Of a DNA stretch of 14,777 bases, positions 1 through 7,187 are shown piece after piece; the first letter of the stretch is position 1; each line of letters starts with the position of its first letter. The translations under genes were made by a program, and so were the position numbers. The DNA lies in assembly GCA_022563615.1 (NCBI GenBank), contig JADFMZ010000030.1, positions 1 to 14,777 of the forward strand. Direction: 5' to 3'. Below the pieces are notes generated by a model. It made no database searches and was not told where the DNA came from. It saw only the letters and a list, made by a program, of their open reading frames with translations. The DNA is from Planctomycetota bacterium. Lineage in GTDB: Bacteria > Planctomycetota > Phycisphaerae > UBA1845.

Positions 1-27
1 GAAGCTCGACGGAGTGCCTGGTCACGC

Positions 28-172
28 GTCGTCTTGTGGGTGTGCCACTGCTCTTGAGCAGTGCACGAACGGAACGAAGCTAACGAAATCCGCCGTGGGC
101 ATTGCTTGAAAGCAGTGGCACACGACAACATGGCGATGCCCGTCACCCACCAATGGAGGCGTGATGGTGCAC
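28..172 (+). repeat. REPIN-like dispersed repeat, copy 1
   Basis: First of three copies of an intergenic repeat also seen at 2405-2536 and 9326-9462. It starts with GTCGTCTTGTGGG and then has a perfect stem-loop at 46-63 (CACTGCTCTTGAGCAGTG). A 36-base variable spacer leads to a second stem-loop at 100-117 (CATTGCTTGAAAGCAGTG, with one G-T pair). The conserved right part contains GACAACATGGCGATGCC and GTCACCCACCAATGGAGGC. The outer arms GTGTGCCACTGCT and AGCAGTGGCACAC are exact reverse complements, so the whole unit is an inverted pair of similar hairpins. That is the architecture of REPINs. Family assignment is inference, and no RAYT transposase is present in the window. The spacer is 9 bases longer than in the other two copies. 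The element lies upstream of the D-amino-acid aminotransferase gene. Confidence 0.85.
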
Positions 173-279
173 TGACGGCGCCGGGTTTTGATCCCAACCA
201 TCCCACGACTTGCCCTTCGCAGAAGTTTATGTTTCCATACCGGCACAGGCGATCGGCGGAACGGAATGATGGACACAGC
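173..279 (+). other. upstream region of dat, no gene seen
   Basis: This stretch lies between the end of repeat copy 1 and the ribosome binding site of the aminotransferase gene. I see no convincing promoter boxes, RNA gene or coding frame with recognisable protein in it. The first 27 bases of the window likewise hold nothing I can identify. Confidence 0.4.
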
Positions 280-286
280 AGGGGTG
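280..286 (+). promoter_or_regulatory. ribosome binding site deciding the dat start
   Basis: AGGGGTG lies 7 bases before the ATG at 294. An in-frame TTG at 288 would also open the frame but is only one base from this motif, so ATG 294 is preferred. Confidence 0.6.
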
Positions 287-293
287 ATTGGCC

Positions 294-1172
294 ATGCCGG
301 AGTTGGCATATCTGAACGGAGTCTTCGGGCCGATCGAGCAAGCCAAGGTTTCCATCGAGGACCGGGGATTTCAATTCGGCGACGGCGTGTACGAAGTAAT
401 GGTGGTCTACAACGGCCGGCCTTTTCTTTTTGCCGAACATTTGCAACGTCTAGGCCGCAGCGCGGACGCGATCGGCCTGGAATATGACTTCGACGCCCAC
501 CCGATTGAACCGATCATTCGCGAAGGATTGCGCCGCAGCGAGTTGCACGATGCCATGGTCTATCTTCAGATCACGCGCGGAGCGGCGCCGCGCTCGCATG
601 TGGCTCCCGAAGGAATCACACCCACGGTCGTGATGACGTTCAAACCGCTGCCGACCTTGCCGGATGAACTGCGACGGCAGGGGGCGAAACTGCTGACGAC
701 TCCGGACATTCGATGGGCCCGGTGCTCCGTCAAAGCCATCACGCTGTTGCCCAACGTCCTGGCCAAGACCGAGGCGTTTCGCCGAGGCTGCGATGACGCC
801 CTGTTCATCAGCGCAGACGGCGAGGTTCGGGAATGCACCTCTTCCAACATTTTCATGGCCATTGACGGCGCCTGCATCCACCCGCCGAGGACGGAAGCAG
901 TCCTGCACGGCGTCACGCAGGCATTCCTGGTCCGGTGCGCCCGAGCGATTGGAATTCGTATGACCGAGCAGAAGATCGACCTCGAATCTCTGCGTCGGGC
1001 TGACGAAGTGTTTCTGTCCGGCACCGCGATGGACGTGCTCGGCGTCACTTTGATCGACGATCAGCCGGTAGGCACGGGGCGGGTGGGCCCTTTGACCCAG
1101 CGTTTGTATCGGGAATTCATCGCCCAATCACGCGGGGGGGGGGCTAGCGAAGGCGGTTCCCGGTCTCCGTAG
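294..1172 (+). CDS. dat: D-amino-acid aminotransferase-like PLP enzyme (class IV)
   Basis: A fold-type IV PLP aminotransferase of about 292 residues, close to the usual 280-290. Numbered from ATG 294, the PLP lysine is K147 in SVKAITLLPNVLAK and the cofactor-supporting glutamate is E180 in VRECTSSN. Y33 in GDGVYEV, with R100 and H102 in APRSHVAP, match the Tyr31/Arg98/His100 carboxylate trap of the well-studied Bacillus D-amino-acid transaminase. This favours D-alanine:2-oxoglutarate transamination (EC 2.6.1.21) over a branched-chain aminotransferase or aminodeoxychorismate lyase. Such an enzyme would make D-glutamate or D-alanine for peptidoglycan in the cytoplasm. The last residues are Gly/Ser-rich and encoded across a ten-G run (1134-1143), so the C-terminus is less certain. 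The gene stands alone; fbp follows after about 210 bases. Family membership is secure, while the D-specific role is inferred from the R-x-H motif. Confidence 0.88.
   Translation: MPELAYLNGVFGPIEQAKVSIEDRGFQFGDGVYEVMVVYNGRPFLFAEHLQRLGRSADAIGLEYDFDAHPIEPIIREGLRRSELHDAMVYLQITRGAAPRSHVAPEGITPTVVMTFKPLPTLPDELRRQGAKLLTTPDIRWARCSVKAITLLPNVLAKTEAFRRGCDDALFISADGEVRECTSSNIFMAIDGACIHPPRTEAVLHGVTQAFLVRCARAIGIRMTEQKIDLESLRRADEVFLSGTAMDVLGVTLIDDQPVGTGRVGPLTQRLYREFIAQSRGGGASEGGSRSP
1134..1143 (+). repeat. ten-G homopolymer in the 3' end of dat
   Basis: An uninterrupted run of ten G residues lies about ten codons before the dat stop. A net loss of two G residues, or gain of one, would bring TAG into frame immediately after the run. 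Loss of one would extend the protein in another frame. The effect is confined to the C-terminal tail, beyond the catalytic core. Confidence 0.8.
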
Positions 1173-1195
1173 TACTGGACCCACACCATGGCAAG

Positions 1196-1237
1196 CCGAT
1201 GGCAATCCATTGGGCTTTCCCGATCATGGCCCATCGG
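1196..1237 (+). other. weak inverted repeat between dat and fbp
   Basis: CCGATGG (1196-1202) and CCATCGG (1231-1237) can pair as a 7-base stem with a loop of about 28 bases. No T-run follows, so it is not a convincing terminator. It is noted only as possible structure in the 211-base dat-fbp gap. Confidence 0.25.
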
Positions 1238-1280
1238 ACCAATTTCCCCGTCGTGACCCAACCCCAACTCAGACGCTCCA

Positions 1281-1308
1281 TTGCAGGATACTGAAGACAT
1301 GGTATCAT
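1281..1308 (+). promoter_or_regulatory. possible sigma-70-type promoter for fbp
   Basis: TTGCAG (1281-1286) and TATCAT (1303-1308) are separated by 16 bases. The -10 box matches TATAAT at five of six positions, while the -35 matches only half. It lies about 75 bases before the fbp start. This rests on visual consensus matching only. Confidence 0.3.
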
Positions 1309-1370
1309 GGGAAAGTTATGGGCTAGGAATCCGGCGTTCGCCCGCTTTCACCCGCGCTATTTGGAATAAT

Positions 1371-1377
1371 GGGAGGA
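1371..1377 (+). promoter_or_regulatory. ribosome binding site deciding the fbp start
   Basis: GGGAGGA lies 6 bases before a TTG at 1384. The upstream in-frame ATG at 1369 overlaps this motif and has no Shine-Dalgarno of its own, so the TTG is the better start. Confidence 0.6.
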
Positions 1378-1383
1378 ATCTCC

Positions 1384-2391
1384 TTGGACGCCTCAGCCGC
1401 CAAACCAAGCATCAAGACGATACAGCAGCATATTCTGGAACGGCAACGTGCCCACCCGAACGCCACCGGTGAGTTCAGCTTTCTGCTGTCAGCCATAACC
1501 CTGGCGACCAAGATCATCGCCGATTACGTTCGGCGAGCCGGCCTGGTGGACATTTTAGGCACCACAGGCGGGATCAATGTTCATGGAGAGGTCGTTCAGA
1601 AGCTCGACGTGATCGCCAACGAGACCATCGCGGGCTGCCTCGGCTACAGGGACAACGTCGGAATCATAGTCTCTGAAGAGGATGATGAGCCTCGTATCCT
1701 TAAGGAGCTGGATTCGCGGGCGCAATACATCGTCTTGTTCGATCCGCTGGACGGGTCGAGCAACATCGATGTGAACGTCTCGATCGGCACGATCTTTTCG
1801 ATCCTGCAGCGACGGGAAGGAGTTGATGCAGGGCGCGTCATGGACCATATCCTCCAACCAGGATTCCGGCAGGTGGCGGCGGGGTATGTCATCTACAGCA
1901 GCAGCACGGTTATGACCTACACGACTGGCGATGGCGTCCACATGTTCGTCTTGGATCCTTCCATTGGAGCCTTTAGACTGACGCGCGAGAACATCAAGAT
2001 CCCCAAGGCGGGTAAGACCTACAGCATCAACGAGGCTTACAGGAATCAGTTCCCTAAAGGCATTCAAGACTACCTGGATTGGGTCAAATTGGATGAGGCC
2101 GGGGGCTATGCTCTGCGCTACATCGGTTCGCTCGTGGCGGATTTCCACCGAACGATGATTCAAGGAGGCGTGTTCCTCTACCCGCCGACGAAGAAAGCAC
2201 CCGAAGGCAAACTGCGCCTGCTGTATGAGGCGAATCCGCTGGCGTTCCTGGTGGAGCAGGCTGGCGGCGCCGCTACCGACGGCCGAGAGCGCATCCTGGA
2301 CAAGGTGCCCACCGCCCTCCACGAACGCACTCCGCTGATCATTGGCAGCCGGGATGAGGTCGATCGCGTCCTGTCCTACTGGTCGCGCTAG
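1384..2391 (+). CDS. fbp: class I fructose-1,6-bisphosphatase
   Basis: Hydrolyses fructose 1,6-bisphosphate to fructose 6-phosphate (EC 3.1.3.11), the committed step of gluconeogenesis, in the cytoplasm. The protein is 335 residues, a normal length for class I. Numbered from TTG 1384, the metal-binding pieces are E98/E99 in VSEEDDEPRI, D120 and D123 in FDPLDGSSNIDVNVSIGT, and E282 in LLYEANPLAFLVEQAGG. The substrate-side block RYIGSLVADFHRTMIQGG and the YPPTKKAPEGKLRLLYE stretch are also typical. An upstream ATG at 1369 would add five residues (MGGIS) but lacks a ribosome binding site. The gene is followed by repeat copy 2 and then typA, with no strong terminator between them. Assignment is secure. 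Confidence 0.97.
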   Translation: MDASAAKPSIKTIQQHILERQRAHPNATGEFSFLLSAITLATKIIADYVRRAGLVDILGTTGGINVHGEVVQKLDVIANETIAGCLGYRDNVGIIVSEEDDEPRILKELDSRAQYIVLFDPLDGSSNIDVNVSIGTIFSILQRREGVDAGRVMDHILQPGFRQVAAGYVIYSSSTVMTYTTGDGVHMFVLDPSIGAFRLTRENIKIPKAGKTYSINEAYRNQFPKGIQDYLDWVKLDEAGGYALRYIGSLVADFHRTMIQGGVFLYPPTKKAPEGKLRLLYEANPLAFLVEQAGGAATDGRERILDKVPTALHERTPLIIGSRDEVDRVLSYWSR

Positions 2392-2404
2392 CGCAGCGGC
2401 ACGG

Positions 2405-2536
2405 GTCGTCTTGCGGGTGTGCCACTGCTCTTGAGCAGTGCGCAAACTGCATGACAACCACCGTGCGCACTGCTTGAAAGCAGTGGCATACGACAACAGG
2501 GCGCTGTCCGTCACCCACAATTGGAGGCGTGATGGT
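2405..2536 (+). repeat. REPIN-like dispersed repeat, copy 2
   Basis: Second copy of the repeat, only 13 bases after the fbp stop. It has a perfect stem-loop at 2423-2440 (CACTGCTCTTGAGCAGTG), a 27-base spacer, and a second perfect stem-loop at 2468-2485 (CACTGCTTGAAAGCAGTG). The right part (GACAACAGGGCGCTGTCC, then TGGAGGCGTGATGGT) has drifted slightly from copies 1 and 3. Both hairpins are intact here, making this the best-preserved structure of the three. In an mRNA reading through fbp and typA these hairpins could act as a processing, stability or weak termination element, which is inference. Confidence 0.85.
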
Positions 2537-2622
2537 CCGCGAGGCTCCGTTCTTCAGGATGAGGAGGCGGGCACAACCAAACTCAACCCCTTGGGGGACA
2601 TTATTAAGGGAAGCACCAAACG

Positions 2623-4437
2623 ATGAAGAACACGGCCATTCGCAACATCGCCATCATTGCACACGTTGACCACGGCAAGACGACATTGGTCGATCAAATG
2701 CTGCGCCAGTGCGGCCAGTTTCGTGAGTCGCAAGTTTCCGGAGACCGCATCTTGGATTCCGACGATATCGAGCGTGAACGCGGCATCACGATTTTGGCCA
2801 AGAACATCGCCATCCGCTACAAGGGAACGAAGATCAATCTGATCGACACGCCCGGTCACGCGGATTTCGGCGGCGAGGTCGAGCGCGTCCTGAAAATGGC
2901 CGACGGCTGCCTGCTGCTGGTGGATGCGTTCGAGGGGCCGATGCCGCAGACGCGCTTCGTGTTGCGCAAGGCGTTCCTCAACGGTCTTCGGCCTGTCGTG
3001 GTGATCAACAAGATCGATCGCCCCAACGCCCGCCCTGAAAGTGTGCTCAACGAAGTATTCGATCTGTTCATCGAACTCGGCGCCGACGACGAGGCTCTTG
3101 AGTTCCCCACGATCTACACGTCAGCCACCCAGGGATATGCCACGACGGATCCGGCCCAACGCTCCGAGGACATTTTCGCTCTGTTCGACACGATTATCGA
3201 CTACGTACCGCCACCCGAAGTTAAGCCCGATGCGCCGCTTCAGATGCTCATTACCACGCTGGACTACAGCGATTACGTCGGCCGCATCGGCATCGGGCGC
3301 GTGTTTGCCGGCACGATCCGCGCCGGTCATGACGTGACCGTCATTCACAGGGACGGCACGCAGCGCAAGGAACGAGTCGCCGAACTGTATGTTTTTGACG
3401 GACTGGGGCGAACCAAAACCTCGGAAGTGCCGGCCGGTGACATCTGCGCCGTGGTCGGACTCGAAACGGTCGATATCGGCAATACCATCGCGTGCATCGA
3501 GAAGCCCAAGCCGCTTCCCATCGTCCGCATCGACGAACCCACGCTCCACATGACGTTTCGCGTCAGCGATTCCCCCTTCGCCGGGCGGTCGGGCAAGTTT
3601 CTCACCTCGCGCCACTTGCGCGATCGGCTCGAGAAAGAGATGCAGAAAAACGTCGCATTGCGGGTGGAGCCGGGGGCGACGCCGGAGGAGTTTCACGTCT
3701 CCGGTCGCGGCATGTTGCACCTGTCGGTCCTGATCGAAAATATGCGGCGCGAGGGTTTCGAGCTTGCCGTGGGCAAGCCGAAGGTGATCTTCCGGGAGCT
3801 GGCCGGCAAGAAAACCGAACCCATCGAACTTTGCGTCATCGACGTCCCGACCCGGCACGTTGGGGCCGTCATGGAGCTGATGGGAAGTCGGCGCGGCATC
3901 TGCAAGACCATGGAAACTCGCCGAGATTCCACGTTGTTGGAATTCACGATTCCGTCTCGAGGCCTGATCGGGCTGCGAAACCGCATGCTTACCGCCACCA
4001 ACGGCACCGCGATCATGCACCACAACTTCTACGAGTACGAGTTCTTCCGCGGCGACATTCCCAACCGGCAAAACGGTGTCCTGATCGCCAACGAGCCGGG
4101 ACAAGTGACGGCCTACGCGCTGAACCATCTGACAGACCGAGGCGATTTTTTCGTGGGTCCGGGCGCGCAAGTCTACAACGGACAGATCGTCGGCGAACAC
4201 TGCCGCGACAACGACATCGAAATCAATGTTTGCCGCGCCAAGAAGATGACCAACATGCGCGCCGCTTCCGCCGACAAGACAGTAGTGCTAAAGCCGCCGC
4301 GCGACTTGTCGCTCGAAATCGCACTTGAGTTCATCGAAGACGACGAACTCGTCGAGATTACGCCTGAGGCCATTCGCCTGCGCAAACGATTCCTGAAAGA
4401 AATCGACCGCCGCCGTGCGGCACGCAAGCGAGCCTGA
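2623..4437 (+). CDS. typA: translational GTPase TypA/BipA
   Basis: Ribosome-associated GTPase of the EF-G/LepA superfamily that helps large-subunit assembly and translation under cold or other stress. Length is 604 residues against about 607 in E. coli. All G motifs are visible: AHVDHGKT (13-20), the G2 block RERGITI (51-57), DTPGH (75-79), NKID (129-132) and SAT (167-169). They are followed by a beta-barrel domain from about residue 200, an EF-G domain III-like part, and the TypA C-terminus with PSRGLIGLRNRMLTATNGT, RGDIPNRQNGVLIANEPG and the KPPRDLSLEIALEFIEDDELVEITP region split over the last 60 residues. The tail is Arg/Lys-rich. The start ATG follows AAGGGA by about ten bases. The gene sits between repeat copy 2 and a convergent gap. 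Assignment is secure. Confidence 0.98.
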   Translation: MKNTAIRNIAIIAHVDHGKTTLVDQMLRQCGQFRESQVSGDRILDSDDIERERGITILAKNIAIRYKGTKINLIDTPGHADFGGEVERVLKMADGCLLLVDAFEGPMPQTRFVLRKAFLNGLRPVVVINKIDRPNARPESVLNEVFDLFIELGADDEALEFPTIYTSATQGYATTDPAQRSEDIFALFDTIIDYVPPPEVKPDAPLQMLITTLDYSDYVGRIGIGRVFAGTIRAGHDVTVIHRDGTQRKERVAELYVFDGLGRTKTSEVPAGDICAVVGLETVDIGNTIACIEKPKPLPIVRIDEPTLHMTFRVSDSPFAGRSGKFLTSRHLRDRLEKEMQKNVALRVEPGATPEEFHVSGRGMLHLSVLIENMRREGFELAVGKPKVIFRELAGKKTEPIELCVIDVPTRHVGAVMELMGSRRGICKTMETRRDSTLLEFTIPSRGLIGLRNRMLTATNGTAIMHHNFYEYEFFRGDIPNRQNGVLIANEPGQVTAYALNHLTDRGDFFVGPGAQVYNGQIVGEHCRDNDIEINVCRAKKMTNMRAASADKTVVLKPPRDLSLEIALEFIEDDELVEITPEAIRLRKRFLKEIDRRRAARKRA

Positions 4438-4666
4438 CGTGGGCGCAGTCCAATGTTCGCCAAACGGAAGAGTGGGCCGACCAAGGAATACCAGACGCTG
4501 ACGGAAAACGCTGTAGACACCGTCACAAACGCGCGAACGCCGAGTCGGGCAGTGCGCGCCGCCGAACTATGCGCTCAACGCTGAAATCGGAAAAGCACGT
4601 CGGCGATCATCACTCCACGGATAGGTGCATCGGCTGTCGGCGTGGCTAAAGAGTAAGAGCCAGGCG
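4438..4666. other. convergent intergenic gap, no gene seen
   Basis: Space between the 3' ends of typA (+) and the class III aminotransferase (-). A short pairing TGGCT/AGCCA flanks a ten-base loop at about 4643-4662, just past the aminotransferase stop, but it lacks a T-run and is too weak to call a terminator. I see no repeat copy, RNA gene or recognisable small protein. Confidence 0.4.
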
Positions 4667-5989
4667 TTACAACACGGTAGCCACCGCCTCGTCGAAGAGC
4701 TTGAGCCCCACGTCGAGTTGGGCTTCGTTGATACATAGCGGCGGGCAGAATCGGATCGCGGTTTCGCCACACGACAGCAGCACGAGGCCCCGCTGGAAGG
4801 CGGCCTGAAGAATCCGTTCGCGACGCTTGGGATCGCCCTTTCCGGTGCGTCGGCTGATGACGTCTGCGGCGCACATCAGCCCCAGGCCTCGAACTCGGGC
4901 GATGACCTTACGCTTTGCGGAGATGTCGCTCAGCCCGGCCAGCAGTTTCGGACTCAGTTGGGCGGCGTTGGCCATGTACCCGTCTTCAATCAACTTGAGC
5001 GTGGCCGTCGCCGCGGCGCAGCAAACCGGGTTGCCGCCGAACGTGCTGCCCTGCGCTCCGGGAGGCCAATTCATCACATCATCGCGGGCGATCACCGCTC
5101 CGAGGGGCATTCCGCTGGCCATCCCTTTGGCCATCAGGATGATGTCCGGAACGATGTCGAAGTGTTCAAACGCAAACCACTTGCCGGTTCGGCCCGCGCC
5201 GGATTGAATCTCATCACACACCAGCAGTATGCGGTGTTTGTCACACAGTGCGCGAAGATCCTTCAGGAAGGATTGATCCGGAATCACATAGCCGCCTTCG
5301 CCTTGCATGGCCTCGACGAACACGGCCGCCACCTCGGACGGGGCCATCTGATAGCGAAACAGTTGCGACTCAATCGCTTGCACGTCTCCATACGGAACGT
5401 GGGCCACCATTGGGATCAACGGACCGAAGCGCTCCCGCTGCCGCGCCTTGGAACAGGTCAGCGACAGGGCGCCCATGGTGCGCCCGTGGAATGCGCCGTG
5501 AAAGGCGATGATCCAAGGCCGGCGCGTGTGATAGCGCGCGAGCTTGATTCCAGCCTCGACCGCTTCCGTTCCGCTGTTGGTCAGGTACACGCGTTGGGGT
5601 CGGCCACCCGGAACCATGGCGGTAAGCTTTTCAACCAACTCAGTCATCGCCGGGTAATAGAAATCGCTGCCGCAAATGTGAATCAGGGATCGGGCCTGCG
5701 CCTCGATGGCCGCGACGACTTTCGGGTGACAGTGTCCCGTGGCGCAAACGGCAATCCCGGCGGCGAAATCGAGAAAGCGATTGCCGTCCAGATCCTCGAT
5801 AACCGAACCGAACGCCCGTTTGACGGCCAATGGATAATCGCGCGTATAAGAAGGAGAGGTCAGCTTGTCGTCGCGTTCGATGAGCGCGCTCGCTTTCGGT
5901 CCCGGAAGCTGCCCTTGAATCCAGGGGGCCGGCCCGATCCACGTATCTTCCGAACGTTGTTCCTGCTCGTTGTGCTTGATTCCCAGCAT
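4667..5989 (-). CDS. class III PLP aminotransferase (GabT/acetylornithine aminotransferase family)
   Basis: A fold-type I PLP enzyme of 440 residues. The PLP lysine is K288 in LMAKGMASGMPLGAV and the pyridine-nitrogen aspartate is D259 in LLVCDEIQSGAGRTG. Phosphate-side residues fall in SGTEAVEAGIKLAR (139-152) and the AFHGAFHGRTMG block (162-173). The N-terminal region (PGPKASALIERD, then SPSYTRDYPL and FAAGIAVCATGHCHPKV) resembles the archaeal-type subgroup, which includes 4-aminobutyrate and ornithine aminotransferases and a broad amino-acid racemase, rather than plain ArgD of about 400 residues. The amino donor therefore cannot be fixed from sequence, and no symbol is given. ATG at 5989 is preceded by GGAG eight bases away. 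It is the last gene of the - strand series, 168 bases after thyX, and no arginine or GABA genes neighbour it. Confidence 0.88.
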   Translation of the reverse strand: MLGIKHNEQEQRSEDTWIGPAPWIQGQLPGPKASALIERDDKLTSPSYTRDYPLAVKRAFGSVIEDLDGNRFLDFAAGIAVCATGHCHPKVVAAIEAQARSLIHICGSDFYYPAMTELVEKLTAMVPGGRPQRVYLTNSGTEAVEAGIKLARYHTRRPWIIAFHGAFHGRTMGALSLTCSKARQRERFGPLIPMVAHVPYGDVQAIESQLFRYQMAPSEVAAVFVEAMQGEGGYVIPDQSFLKDLRALCDKHRILLVCDEIQSGAGRTGKWFAFEHFDIVPDIILMAKGMASGMPLGAVIARDDVMNWPPGAQGSTFGGNPVCCAAATATLKLIEDGYMANAAQLSPKLLAGLSDISAKRKVIARVRGLGLMCAADVISRRTGKGDPKRRERILQAAFQRGLVLLSCGETAIRFCPPLCINEAQLDVGLKLFDEAVATVL

Positions 5990-6053
5990 GGGTGTCGCTC
6001 CGCTCTTCGGGTTGGGCGTCGGCAGCCTGGTTGTCAGTCGCCGTTACGCAAGT

Positions 6054-6089
6054 CGTGTATCGGCACGCGCCGGGGCCGATGCCTACACG
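6054..6089 (-). other. bulged hairpin between thyX and the aminotransferase
   Basis: CGTGTA (6054-6059) pairs with TACACG (6084-6089), and the inner TCGGC pairs with GCCGA, leaving a small bulge and a GC-rich loop. It lies about 70 bases past the thyX stop. No T-run follows on the - strand, so Rho-independent termination is doubtful. A leader structure for the aminotransferase mRNA is an alternative. Confidence 0.35.
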
Positions 6090-6157
6090 GAAAGCGGTAG
6101 CATAGATAAGTGCTGCTCGGTGGCAAGGCGCAGCCACTTTGAAATCGTGCCGAATTA

Positions 6158-6943
6158 TCAGACCTTGGAATGAGGCGTAGTTGCAGCGCGGGTGCCGTCG
6201 GACAAATCGACCCACTCGTAATCCCCGAAGATGCTCGGCGCTTCCCGCTGCAGGATCTCGAGCATCTGGGCCGCGACGGCTCGGATTTCGACTTCCGCGT
6301 GCTCGCTGCAGCGCAGCTCGATAAAGTGCCTGAGCGCCCGGGCGTTGGCGGTGACGAAGATCTTCGTCTCGGTGGCGTTGGGCAGGACCGACCGGGCGGC
6401 CTGTCGGGCCAGTTTGCGTCGCAACGTCTTGTCTTCGACTGAGGCGAACTTCTCCTGCAGGCCGGAAACCAGCTTCACATAGGCTTCCTGGGCCTGCCGC
6501 ACGGCCCCCTGCCACACCTCATGCAGTTCGGGATCGTTGGCGATGCAATCGGGCTCGACGAAATCCGCCACCGATTCGTCCACGTATCGCTGCGACAGTT
6601 GCGAGTATCCGAAGCCCGCACGGTGACGAACGAGTTCGTGCGTGAACGATCGTGACACGCCGGTAATGAGGAAGTTCCACACACTGTGTTCGAAGACGCT
6701 GCCGTGTTTTACCTCTCTGATGCGGCTGATATACGCTTGGTTTCCGCCAGGTCGAGGCTTGGCGAAGCTCATGTAACAGACGCGGCCGGCGACCTCCGGC
6801 AAGATCTCCGCCGAGATGGAGGTGTCGCTCTTCCAGTCAGGAATGTCGTGATCGCGTAGAAACCGGGCCAGCTCACCCTCGTCCAGCGAAGGCCGGCCGA
6901 CAAGATACACGCTCGGGCGGTGAATCAACTTCACGGATTTCAA
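6158..6943 (-). CDS. thyX: flavin-dependent thymidylate synthase ThyX
   Basis: Makes dTMP from dUMP using methylenetetrahydrofolate, FAD and NADPH (EC 2.1.1.148) in the cytoplasm. The protein is 261 residues. The FAD/dUMP signature is RHRAGFGYSQLSQRY (106-120). There are eight residues between RHR and the conserved serine, where well-known members have seven (RHR-x7-S). The C-terminal half carries LPNATETKIFVTANARALRH and EHAEVEIRAVA, matching the family's dUMP and folate region. The start is uncertain: TTG 6943 gives MKSVKLIHRP, while an in-frame GTG at 6932-6934 would shorten it by three residues. Neither has a strong ribosome binding site. A possible promoter lies at 7090-7118. No thyA is seen in the window. 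Confidence 0.95.
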   Translation of the reverse strand: MKSVKLIHRPSVYLVGRPSLDEGELARFLRDHDIPDWKSDTSISAEILPEVAGRVCYMSFAKPRPGGNQAYISRIREVKHGSVFEHSVWNFLITGVSRSFTHELVRHRAGFGYSQLSQRYVDESVADFVEPDCIANDPELHEVWQGAVRQAQEAYVKLVSGLQEKFASVEDKTLRRKLARQAARSVLPNATETKIFVTANARALRHFIELRCSEHAEVEIRAVAAQMLEILQREAPSIFGDYEWVDLSDGTRAATTPHSKV

Positions 6944-7089
6944 CTTTCAAGTCCCGACAAGTTCACTGCCGGGATCATCCAGGATCGACGCAGTACACGC
7001 GGCGCAACATTCTCTACCGCACAACATTTTTCTCGGAGGGCGGCATCTCGCAAAGGGTTTGCGCGACCGACACCCGCATCATGCAGATT

Positions 7090-7118
7090 CATATACCCGC
7101 AGAGTCGGCAAGCTGCAA
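7090..7118 (-). promoter_or_regulatory. possible sigma-70-type promoter for thyX
   Basis: On the - strand, TTGCAG (7113-7118) and TATATG (7090-7095) are spaced by exactly 17 bases, about 145 bases before the thyX start and within the 244-base gap after lpxI. The match to consensus is partial, and the call is visual only. The rest of the gap shows no gene or repeat. Confidence 0.3.
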
Positions 7119-7187
7119 ACGAGAGATTTCATCACACTCGACAGGCATGACCGTGGTCCCACGCTTCGCGGTTCAGGGTGGGCTTTC

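Noticed and set aside
28..172. Repeat copies as CRISPR units or a transposon end
   Set aside because: The copies are kilobases apart with no regular spacer array. No transposase or obvious target-site duplication is visible, although short inverted arms exist.
1281..1472. 63-codon + strand open frame overlapping the fbp start
   Set aside because: It is out of frame with fbp, lacks a ribosome binding site and has no recognisable content.
2587..2596. CCCCTTGGGG palindrome upstream of typA
   Set aside because: It is a ten-base palindrome with no usable loop and no T-run, so it is not a credible terminator or operator on its own.
3121..4200. Long - strand open frame (359 codons) opposite typA
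   Set aside because: It is the shadow of a highly conserved TypA frame in GC-rich DNA, and the translation shows no recognisable domain.
4958..6100. Long + strand open frame (380 codons) opposite the class III aminotransferase
   Set aside because: The - strand frame carries every catalytic motif of a PLP aminotransferase. The + frame is Arg/Gly/His-rich filler typical of antisense frames.
5640..6515. - strand open frame of 291 codons spanning the thyX-aminotransferase junction
   Set aside because: It is out of frame with both genes and overlaps their conserved parts. It suggested a possible frameshifted N-terminus for the aminotransferase, but ATG 5989 with GGAG upstream already gives a complete protein.
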